Source of the DNA: an uncultured Granulosicoccus sp. | GTDB lineage: Bacteria > Pseudomonadota > Gammaproteobacteria > Granulosicoccales > Granulosicoccaceae | NCBI GenBank assembly: GCA_947495035.1 | Contig: CANLXI010000001.1 | Location: 372,001-436,000 of the forward strand | Direction of reading: 5' to 3' | Length of the DNA: 64,000 nucleotides | In this document: positions 44,710 to 52,900 of the stretch, in pieces | Position numbering within the stretch: the stretch's first letter is position 1 | How the letters are laid out: every line of letters starts with the position of its first letter | Position numbers and translations under genes: made by a program | The notes under the pieces: generated by a model | Database searches by the model: none | What the model was told of the DNA's origin: nothing | The model's input: only the letters and a program-made list of their open reading frames with translations

Positions 44710-45299
44710 GAGGGATCTACATCGTCCAGGCTGGCAAGAATCGGGAGCATCCAGGGTTTGTTCTGGCTGATCTCGTCATGGGTCAGCCCGCTGAGTTCAT
44801 AGGGCATGACCAGCCAGTCGTCAGAGGTGTTCACGTAGTAGTCCGGTTTCAGGGTCGTGCGATTGTGAGCGGGTTTGTACCAGGGCACGGCGATGCGTAC
44901 ATCCGCTGGCATGTTGTTCTTCAGTCGAGCTGTCAGGCGTCGAATCACGGCGCTGCTGGTCAGGCCGGAACTGAACACGTCGTCGACGATCAGCAGGGAA
45001 TCATCCCGGTCGAGCGTATCCAGCAGGTATTGGGTGCCGTGAATGCGAATCTCGGTTTCCGGGTTGTCGACCATCTGCTGATAGCTGGCCAGGCCCCGAT
45101 AGGAAGTTCGAATGGCAATGTGATCGGTAGGAATGCCGATGTACTGCAGACACTCCTGCACGGCAATGCCCACGACACTGCCGCCACGCCACAGACCGAC
45201 GATGAAGGTGGGACGAAATCCGCTTTCGGCGATCTGCACACCGAGCCGGTAGGCGTCGTGCAGCAGATCGGTTTCGGTAACGTAGTGTTTGGCTTGCAC
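44706..45299 (-). CDS. Phosphoribosyltransferase, paralog 1
   Basis: A type I PRTase core has the hydrophobic strand FIVGLWRGGSVVG, HIAIRTSYRG and the PRPP loop SLLIVDDVFSSGLTSS. The usual Thr of the loop (D-x-x-T-G) is Ser here. A C-terminal VPWYKPAHNRTTLKPDYYV block follows. It is 197 residues from GTG 45299, the start that aligns with its paralog at 45470. It resembles hypoxanthine/xanthine-guanine PRTases, but the base is not predictable. It is coupled to the DUF368 gene by a 4-bp overlap. Confidence 0.82.
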   Translation of the reverse strand: MQAKHYVTETDLLHDAYRLGVQIAESGFRPTFIVGLWRGGSVVGIAVQECLQYIGIPTDHIAIRTSYRGLASYQQMVDNPETEIRIHGTQYLLDTLDRDDSLLIVDDVFSSGLTSSAVIRRLTARLKNNMPADVRIAVPWYKPAHNRTTLKPDYYVNTSDDWLVMPYELSGLTHDEISQNKPWMLPILASLDDVDPS

Positions 45300-45469
45300 A
45301 ATGGGGTGCCTGCAGTGACTCGAGGGAAGCTGGTGTCCGGTTCCGGGCGTTGTGCACAAGGCGAGACAGGAATCGGGGCATCAGGGTGGGCAGTTTAACC
45401 AATTTGGCTGTACGGTGGCGGCAACACAGTCAGGCCTGACAAGCGTGGCTCTTCAGGTAAACTCCGCCC

Positions 45470-46045
45470 ATGAGCGAGAAACTGTATCTGAATCCCCAGC
45501 AACTGCTGGAAGACTCCTTTTCACTGGCGGCCGAGGTCTATCGCAGCGGGTTTCGTCCCAGCTTCATCGTGGCGGTCTGGCGGGGAGGCGCCCCCATGGG
45601 TATAGCGATGCAGGAACTGCTGGCCTATCGGGGGGTGCACTCAGATCACATTACCGTGCGTACCTCGTCCTACCACGCCATCGATCAAAAGGCCAGCCAG
45701 GTACAGGTCTTCAATCTGAATTACCTGGTACGCAAGATCAGCGCGGAAGATCGCCTGCTGATCGTCGATGACGTCTACGATACTGGCCGCAGTGTGCAGG
45801 CGATCATCGAGACACTGCGCGAGAGGACCCGACGTAACCTGCCTCATGATATTCGAGTGGCAGTGCCATACTACAAGCCGAGTCGCAACCAGACCGGCAA
45901 GGCGCCGGATTACTATCTGCACGAAACCGACCAGTGGCTGAAGTTTCCGCATTCACTGGAAGGTCTGTCGCATGACGAAGTCCGCAAAAGCCGACCTGAG
46001 CTGGCAGCCATACTCGACAAATATCTGACGCAAAGCGCGCCATAG
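45470..46045 (+). CDS. Phosphoribosyltransferase, paralog 2
   Basis: It has the same architecture as the divergent neighbour at 44706-45299: SGFRPSFIVAVWRGGAPMG, HITVRTSSY, the PRPP loop LLIVDDVYDTGRSV and VPYYKPSRNQTGKAPDYY. The C-terminal GLSHDEVRKSRPEL matches GLTHDEISQNKPWM of paralog 1. The PRPP loop here is canonical (DTG). The two genes are head to head across about 170 bp, so they probably arose by inverted duplication and share a regulatory region. Confidence 0.85.
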   Translation: MSEKLYLNPQQLLEDSFSLAAEVYRSGFRPSFIVAVWRGGAPMGIAMQELLAYRGVHSDHITVRTSSYHAIDQKASQVQVFNLNYLVRKISAEDRLLIVDDVYDTGRSVQAIIETLRERTRRNLPHDIRVAVPYYKPSRNQTGKAPDYYLHETDQWLKFPHSLEGLSHDEVRKSRPELAAILDKYLTQSAP

Positions 46046-46047
46046 TG

Positions 46048-46059
46048 TACAGATCTGTA
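46048..46059. repeat. 12-bp perfect palindrome after paralog 2
   Basis: TACAGATCTGTA follows the stop codon by 2 nt. It might be an operator, or part of a weak hairpin. Its role is unknown. Confidence 0.4.
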
Positions 46060-46212
46060 TCTGTTTCACGAATCGTGTTGAGCACTTACCTGCAATGATG
46101 GCAAAGCGGTACACTCTGCTGCAACGCGGTAAGGCCATTCCGGGATGATCGCCTTGCCATATCGCTGGTCAAGCTGACCTTCGCCATTGCGCAAGTTGCC
46201 ACAACGTAACCC

Positions 46213-46686
46213 ATGAGTGCACAGCCCGACAGATCACACACTGCCCAGATAGTGGACATGGTGAGATTGCTGGATTCGTCCAGTCGCCGGCGAGAGTCCT
46301 GCCAGGTCGAGCAACGGGGTTCGGCGTTGTTGTTGTCCATCCGGCAGAGCCTGCGATACCAGGCATCCGTCGGGCTCGATGACATGCCAGGACTGCAAAG
46401 CGAATACCCGAAACCACAACTCGATGCCTATCTGGGCCAGGTGCGTCGATTGCTCGATGCACAGTTCGGTCGACTGCGCGTGTATCGCTATCGACAGGCT
46501 TTCATCGTCGGTCATCACAATCTCGAGGGACTGATAGCCGGTTTGTTGCGCGTTCAGTATTACGCCAGACAGCTTCAGCTGACCGACCGGGATTCCCGTC
46601 CTGTGCCAAGCCTCGGCTGGGGAGTGGGTGCGACGGTTCTGGAAGCGGACAACGAGCGCGCAAGGCGGCGTCGTTCAAATCGCTGA
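46213..46686 (+). CDS. Small uncharacterised protein, possible degenerate GGDEF-like fold
   Basis: I do not recognise this 157-residue protein firmly. The middle FGRLRVYRYRQAFIVGHHN could correspond to the strand and loop of a GGDEF domain with the catalytic motif lost. The C-terminal SLGWGVGATVLEADNERARRR resembles the SIGVA-to-ADxA end of such domains. It has no signal peptide or membrane helix. It overlaps the convergent permease gene by 12 bp. The start at ATG 46213 has no clear ribosome site, so it may begin later. Confidence 0.45.
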   Translation: MSAQPDRSHTAQIVDMVRLLDSSSRRRESCQVEQRGSALLLSIRQSLRYQASVGLDDMPGLQSEYPKPQLDAYLGQVRRLLDAQFGRLRVYRYRQAFIVGHHNLEGLIAGLLRVQYYARQLQLTDRDSRPVPSLGWGVGATVLEADNERARRRRSNR

Positions 46687-47511
46687 TTCACCGCTCGATC
46701 CGCCATTTGCGCCTTTGCGGCGTAAACGTGATTCCAGGCGTCGCAGCAGCAAGGACAGAACGATCGTGACCAGCAGGTAGATGTAGGCGACGATATTGTA
46801 GGTTTCCATGAAGCGAAAGGAGCCTGCCGCATAGATCTTTCCCAGCTGCGTGATGTCCGCCACGCCGAGCACCGACACCAGCGCCGAGTCCTTGATCATG
46901 GCAATGAAGTCATTGCCCAGTGGCGGCAGAATGGTTCGAAAGGCCTGGGGAAAGATGACGTAGCGAAACCGGCTCAGAGGCGACAGTCCCAGCGATAGCG
47001 CCGCTTCGGTCTGGCCACGTCCGACCGAGAGTATGCCGGCGCGAAACACCTCTGCAATGAATGCCGAGTAGCCCAGAGTCAGCGCCAGTATGGCCCGCCA
47101 CATCAATGAGAAATCGCGGGTACGAATCGGCTGTTCCAGCCAGGGTTCCAACAGGGTGTTGGCCAGAGCCACGACTGCCGGTGCCGCGACAAAGGCAATG
47201 TAGAACAACAATACAAGCATGGGTATGCCGCGCATGATCTCGATATAGAATCGTGCGCACTGGCGGACAATCAGCCAGGGCGACAGAACCGCAGCGGCCA
47301 GCAGCAGTCCCAGAGCGCTGGCCAGGGCAAAGGCCGTTACCGTGACGAAGGCCGTGATGCCGATGCCCCTGGCCAGCACATCGAAGACTTCTGCATACAG
47401 TTCATCGTTGACTATGCGGTAGCCGAGCCACAGTCCGATTGCCAGTGTGGCCAGCAGCCACCAGGGGAAATCGCCGGCCGAGGGGTCTGTCTGATCCTTG
47501 CCTTGCTGCAC
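46675..47511 (-). CDS. Polar amino acid ABC transporter permease
   Basis: This is a HisM/GlnP-type permease. It has the EAA loop GRGQTEAALSLGLSPLSRFRYVIFPQAFR, then IKDSALVSVLGVADITQLG and about five to six membrane helices. The N-terminal half contains a further helix pair and an ARFYIEIMRGIPMLVLLFYIAF segment typical of amino acid permeases. It follows its binding-protein gene by 59 bp. No ATPase gene is adjacent, so it must borrow one or the operon was broken. Confidence 0.9.
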   Translation of the reverse strand: MQQGKDQTDPSAGDFPWWLLATLAIGLWLGYRIVNDELYAEVFDVLARGIGITAFVTVTAFALASALGLLLAAAVLSPWLIVRQCARFYIEIMRGIPMLVLLFYIAFVAAPAVVALANTLLEPWLEQPIRTRDFSLMWRAILALTLGYSAFIAEVFRAGILSVGRGQTEAALSLGLSPLSRFRYVIFPQAFRTILPPLGNDFIAMIKDSALVSVLGVADITQLGKIYAAGSFRFMETYNIVAYIYLLVTIVLSLLLRRLESRLRRKGANGGSSGESAI

Positions 47512-47570
47512 GTGTTCAGTGCCTCGACAGCGGTGTCGGCAAGGCCTGTGGGGATACCGTCATCGAAGAA

Positions 47571-48467
47571 TCATTCACCCAGCTTGTAGTCGAGAAACCA
47601 GGTGACATTCAGTTGATCCAGAGTGCCGTCCGCCTTCATGCTGGCAATGCCGGCGTTGATCGGTTCCACCAGGTCGGAACCCTTTGGAAAGATGAAGCCG
47701 AAATCTTCGCTGCCCATGGCCTCTCCCACCAGCTTGAAAGTGTCGGGGTTGGCCGTGACATAACCGTTGCCGGCTGTGCCGTCTGTCAGCACCAGATCGA
47801 CATCGTTGCTGCGCAAGGCCTGAATCGAGGCGCCGAAGGTCTCGAAAAGCCTGATCCGCGGATTCTGCTCGTTGCCATCGAGTACCTCGTAGACGGCGGT
47901 GTAGAAGGGCGTGGTGCCCGCCTGAGCGCCGATCAGCCCATCTTCCAGCGCCGCGAACTCCTCGGCATTGGCAAAGCGATCCTCGTCGGCCCGTACCAGC
48001 ATGAACATTTCGGAGCGCATGTAGGGATCGGAAAAATCCACCTTCTCGCGACGATCGTCCCGAATCGTGATGCCGGTCATGCCGATATCGTATTGAGCCT
48101 CGCTGACGGCCGGGATCATGGCGTCCCAGCTGGAGTTTTCGATGATCAGGGTGAAATCGAGTCGTCTGGCCAGTTCTCGCATGGCGTCGTATTCCCAGCC
48201 GATGGCCTCTCCGGTCTTCGGATCGACAAACTGCAGGGGAGGGTAGGCGTTTTCCGTGACAACCACGACTTCACGGCCTTCCAGGTCGGGCAGCTCGTCG
48301 GCACTGACCAGGCCCGGCAGCAGTGCAGCGATCAGTGTCGCAAAGATTGCGGCGGCCAAGGGGCGGCTTGCAGCTCTGGCGATGAGATGTCGGCGCAGCG
48401 GGCAGGCAGCAGTGCTGAGAATTCTGCGGCCTTGTGGTCGTTTCTTGTCTGAAGAAGTCTTGTTCAT
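47571..48467 (-). CDS. Polar amino acid ABC transporter substrate-binding protein
   Basis: A signal peptide with an unusually long arginine-rich leader (residues 1-33) is followed by a hydrophobic core and a likely cleavage after LVSA. The periplasmic domain [30 protein letters not shown] and [27 protein letters not shown] is that of the type II fold for glutamate, glutamine, arginine or cystine binding. A true start further in is possible because the leader is long. It lies upstream of its permease in the same direction. Confidence 0.88.
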   Translation of the reverse strand: MNKTSSDKKRPQGRRILSTAACPLRRHLIARAASRPLAAAIFATLIAALLPGLVSADELPDLEGREVVVVTENAYPPLQFVDPKTGEAIGWEYDAMRELARRLDFTLIIENSSWDAMIPAVSEAQYDIGMTGITIRDDRREKVDFSDPYMRSEMFMLVRADEDRFANAEEFAALEDGLIGAQAGTTPFYTAVYEVLDGNEQNPRIRLFETFGASIQALRSNDVDLVLTDGTAGNGYVTANPDTFKLVGEAMGSEDFGFIFPKGSDLVEPINAGIASMKADGTLDQLNVTWFLDYKLGE

Positions 48468-48554
48468 GATGGCAGGCGTTTGTCGTGGACAGGTCGTAGC
48501 GGCATTGTGATGGGCCAGCGCCGAGTGTGCAAGCCGCTCCGGAGCCTGGCTGAG

Positions 48555-48776
48555 CTACAGATTCCAGCCCAGCCATTGGCTGAGCAGATACAGCAGGCTG
48601 CAGGCAATCAGTCCGATGCTCCAGACCTTCATCCAGAGGATCCGGCCATGTCGCCCGGCAATGTACAGGCAGATTCCGATGACGATGGACATGACCATGG
48701 ACAGCGTCAGCATGTCGTGCATGGTTTCGCCGTAGGGCACCGTCGGATCAGGAGCTGCGTTCTCGGGATATCTCAT
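48555..48776 (-). CDS. Small two-helix membrane protein, unknown function
   Basis: About 73 residues with two hydrophobic helices (LTLSMVMSIVIGICLYIAG and WSIGLIACSLLYLLSQW) separated by a short basic loop. Starts further upstream at 48803 or 48836 are possible. I chose 48776 because the helices begin soon after. It lies about 90 bp upstream of the amino acid binding-protein gene on the same strand. No family was recognised. Confidence 0.5.
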   Translation of the reverse strand: MRYPENAAPDPTVPYGETMHDMLTLSMVMSIVIGICLYIAGRHGRILWMKVWSIGLIACSLLYLLSQWLGWNL

Positions 48777-48965
48777 CGGGTGGCAAGCGGCTGCGATGAC
48801 CATCATGATAGCGCGTTGGTATAGCCTTGCCAGCAAGCACGGCCCGATCGGCAGGACAATCCGGGTGAGGGCGGCAGTCCTGATCTGTACAGGCGGCTGT
48901 CTGTCCGAGAGTCTCGTCTGCAGATACCCTGGCGGTACGCAGGAATGCTGTTCGGCAGAAGGAAT

Positions 48966-49000
48966 CCCGCGAAAGTGCTCTGGAGGATCACTTTCGCGGG
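48966..49000. repeat. 12-bp perfect inverted repeat
   Basis: CCCGCGAAAGTG (48966-48977) and CACTTTCGCGGG (48989-49000) are exact complements around an 11-nt loop. No U-tract follows on either strand. The stretch 48777-49131 around it has no other supported feature. The core resembles the hairpin at 13866. Confidence 0.8.
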
Positions 49001-49131
49001 GAGGGGCCGGATCGAATCTGCGATGCGGCCAATGGCTTGACGAGTCGAATTCTACGGTAATGCTCTCGAGCGGCGCGGACCCAGGTCGCTGTTTTGGCCA
49101 ATCGACTGCGTCAAGGACAGAGAACTGTCGA

Positions 49132-49920
49132 TCAGCCGTGTATTTGGCGTATCACCAGTGTCTGCACGGCGCGACCCACCGGACCTTGCGCATCGAACAG
49201 CAGTGCATCGGCCAGGCCGATACCATCCGGCTCCCAGTAGTTGACACTGTCAGTGCCCAGCCACTCGCCAACCGGATCCCTGTGCAGAATCAGCGTCAGG
49301 TCGGCATTCATGAAGGTCACCTCCCCGGGTTCCGCGTTGCGGCCGAAGGCATTGCCGCAGTCGGCCAATGGGCAGATGCGCTGAAACGGGCTGGCAGTCT
49401 CATTGCGTAACAGCGGTACGGTCTTCATCCAGGCTCGGGTGGGGCCGGGGCTGCTGTCCTGACCGGCCGGGTAGCGCACGCTGACCCCGTTGCCGTTGAA
49501 AGCCGGTTTGTCATGCAGGGTCTGGCGAATCGGAAAGTCGCCGGGCAAGGCGTCATCCGGCTTGCCCAGGTCCCGGTGATGCGTCGGAAAATCACAGGGC
49601 TCGGCAGGTTTCAGGTGCAGACCCGCGGCCGTGATGATGCTGCGTCCATCCTGGTCCAGCAGGCTGGCCTCGGACAGGCAGACGGTACGACCCCGGCGTA
49701 CGGTGTTGGCTGTCACGCTGAATCCGGCGAATGGCACCGGACGTTGCAGATTGACCGTCAGACGACTCAGTCGGTGCTCGGGAAACAGCTGCTCGACGGC
49801 CCGCGCGAGCAGGCCGGTAGGAGGACCGGCATGACAGGCGTGTTCGTCCCAGGGCCCTCGGCTGTGCTCGGTGGGCTGAAACCACTGACCATCGTTTGTG
49901 GTGAAGAAGCAGTCACTCAT
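49132..49920 (-). CDS. Thioesterase family protein (hot-dog fold)
   Basis: The 262-residue length corresponds to a tandem hot-dog acyl-CoA thioesterase (4HBT_3/TesB-like group). Visible are HACHAGPPTGLLARAVEQ at the N-terminus, SRLTVNLQRPVPFAGF and VTFMNADLTLILHRDPVGEWLG in the C-terminal half. It probably hydrolyses acyl-CoA in the cytosol, but the acyl chain is unknown. A strong GGAGGTG lies 7 nt before the ATG. It sits between the UvrA-like gene and the amino acid transporter genes. Confidence 0.8.
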   Translation of the reverse strand: MSDCFFTTNDGQWFQPTEHSRGPWDEHACHAGPPTGLLARAVEQLFPEHRLSRLTVNLQRPVPFAGFSVTANTVRRGRTVCLSEASLLDQDGRSIITAAGLHLKPAEPCDFPTHHRDLGKPDDALPGDFPIRQTLHDKPAFNGNGVSVRYPAGQDSSPGPTRAWMKTVPLLRNETASPFQRICPLADCGNAFGRNAEPGEVTFMNADLTLILHRDPVGEWLGTDSVNYWEPDGIGLADALLFDAQGPVGRAVQTLVIRQIHG

Positions 49921-49977
49921 GACCTGGCACCTCCTGGTACGCCTTGCGGGTCAACAGCATGCCATATACCGACACCT

Positions 49978-52900
49978 TCACGACTTGAACAGCTCGGCCA
50001 GATAGGGTGCCGTTCGGGAGCGTTTCGATGCCGCGATCTTCTTCGGTGTACCTCGAGCCACGATCTTGCCGCCGCCGGTGCCGCCCTCCGGTCCCATGTC
50101 GATGATCCAGTCGGCCTCGGCCATGATGTCCAGATTGTGTTCGATCACGATGACGGAATTGCCGGCTTCCACCAGACGATGCAATACGTGGATCAGGTTT
50201 TCCACATCGGCCATGTGCAGACCGACGGTGGGCTCATCGAGGATGTACAGCGTGTGCACGTTGACGATGTTCTTGCCCGAGGAATCCTTGACGGTCGGTT
50301 TTGCCTTGGCCAGCTCCGATACCAGCTTGATGCGCTGCGCCTCGCCACCGCTCAGGGTGCGACTTTGCTGGCCCAGAGTCAGGTAACCGAGGCCGACGTC
50401 CTGCAGCAGTTTCAGTGCATGATGAATGCTGACATGCGCGTCGAAGAATTCGACCGCCTCGTCCACGTTCATCATCAGCACTTCTCCGATGGACTTGTCC
50501 TTGTACCTGACCGACAGCGTCTCATGGTTGAAGCGCTGGCCATTGCAGACCTCGCACAGCACGCGGACATCGGGCAGAAAGCTCATTTCAATGCGTTGCA
50601 TGCCCTGACCACCGCACTCGTCACAACGCCCATCGCCGGTATTGAACGAGAAACGACTGGCGTTGTAACCGCGAATACGTGCTTCGGTGGTATCGGCAAA
50701 CAGTCGGCGAATATTGTCCCAGAAGCCGATGTAGGTGGCCGGACAGGAGCGGGAAGTCTTGCCAATGGGGGTCTGGTCGACTTCCAGCAGGCGGGAAATG
50801 CTTTCCCAGCCGGTAATCGCCTCGCAGCCTGTCAAGGGGCCCAGCTTGCGTTTTCGTTTCTGGGCATTCAGCACGCGCAGATTGTCGTGCACGACATCCC
50901 GTATCAGGGTGCTCTTGCCCGAGCCGGAAACGCCGCTGACACAGACCAGCTGGCCCAGCGGAATGTCCACCGAAACGTTCTTCAGATTGTGCAGGGTGGC
51001 GTTCTTCACCTGCAACTGCAACTCGGGTTTGCCGCGAGGAGGGTAGAGTGGATGTTGCAGGGGCTTGTCCAGCAACCGTCCGGTAACCGATTGCGGGTTC
51101 CTGCGCACCTGGGCAACCGTGCCTGCCGCAACGATCTCCCCGCCGCGAATACCGGCACCGGGCCCGATGTCGATGATATGGTCGGCACTGAGGATGGTCT
51201 CCTCATCGTGTTCGACCACCACGATCGTATTGCCCTTTTTCTGCAGTCTGGCGAGGGTATCGAGCAACATGCGATTGTCTCGAGGATGCAGGCCGATGGT
51301 AGGCTCATCGAGGATGTAGCATACACCCTGCAGATTGGAGCCCAGCTGTGCGGCCAGCCGGATGCGCTGCGCTTCACCCCCGCTGAGTGTGGGAGCAGAG
51401 CGATCCAGAGACAGATAGGACAGCCCCACTTCGTCCAGAAAGGACAGGCGCGAGTTCAGTTCCTTGAGACTGTCTCGGGCAATGGCGGCCTGCCGCTCGT
51501 CAAGTCTGATCGAGGCGAAGACCTTGCCCGCCTCGACAATGGACAAGGTGGTGTAATCAGCGATGTTCCAGTCCTGAAAGTACACCGAAAGCGATTCGGG
51601 CTTGAGCCGCTGCCCGTGACAAGCCGTGCAGATGACCGACTCCTGGTCGGCGCCTGACCAGCTGCGCTCTTCACCGGTCTGTTCCTCATCGAAGCCCGGA
51701 ATGATCTCACCGGTTCCGAAACATTCCTGACACCAGCCGTGGCGTGAATTGTAGGAGAACATGCGTGGATCCAGTTCGGCGAAACTGCGCTGGCAGGAGG
51801 GGCAGGCACGCTGGGTGGAAAACAGCTTCTCGTTGCTGCGACTGGTGCCGATCTTCACGACCCCGCTGCCGAAATCGATGGCGCGCTGGATCAGCGCCTG
51901 CAGTTCGGCTTCGTTGCGCACATCCACCGTGACACTTGCCACCGGCAGGTCGATGGTGTGCTCCTTGAAGCGATCGAGCCGTGGCCAGTTGGCTGTCGGT
52001 AATGCCTTGCCATCCACGCGCAGAGTCTCGAAGCCCTTGTTCAGCGCCCACTTTGCCAGGTCGGTGTAGTAGCCCTTGCGATCGACAATCAGGGGCGCAT
52101 GCAGGTGGATCGTCTTGCCGCGATGGCGCTTGAGAACCTGGGCGGTAATGGCATCGACCGATTGTGCGGATATCGCTACTTCGCAATCGGGACAGTACTG
52201 CACGCCCAGTTTGACGAACAGCAGCCGCAGAAAATGATAGATCTCGGTCATTGTGGCAACCGTGCTCTTGCGGCCACCGCGACTGGTGCGCTGTTCGATG
52301 GCGACCGTAGGCGGGATGCCGGTAATGGCATCGACATCGGGTCGGGAGGCGGGTTGGACAAACTGGCGAGCGTAGGCGTTCAGTGATTCCAGGTAACGAC
52401 GCTGGCCCTCGTTGAAGAGTATGTCGAATGCCAGGGTGCTCTTGCCACTGCCGCTCATGCCGGTGATGACAGTCAACCGGTCACGCGGAATGTGGACGTC
52501 GATATTCTTCAGATTGTGTTCACGGGCCTTGTGTACCTCGATGGCGTCACCGGGTTCAGGCAGGGGTACCAGTGCCTGGGTGGGTGCAATGGGTTCGGCA
52601 ACGGCCGAGATGCGCAGTCGGTCACTGGCTTCCTGATAATCACGCAACGAGGCTGCGGTGACGCTGCTTGCGTGGCTCATTATCTGTTGCGGGGTGCCTG
52701 TACACACGATTTCCCCACCCGCTTCGCCACCGGCCGGGCCCAGGTCGATGATCCAGTCTGCATTGGCAATGACGTCCAGATTGTGCTCGATGACCACCAG
52801 GGAATGACCCTGTTCCACCAGTTGTTCGAAAGCCCCCAGCAACTTGTCGATATCCTCGAAATGCAAGCCGGTAGTCGGTTCATCGAACAGGAACAGCGTC

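Noticed and set aside
49513-51657. Long plus-strand frame (about 700 codons) opposite the thioesterase and UvrA-like genes
   Set aside because: It spans two real genes and has no recognisable domain; it results from GC-rich codon use.
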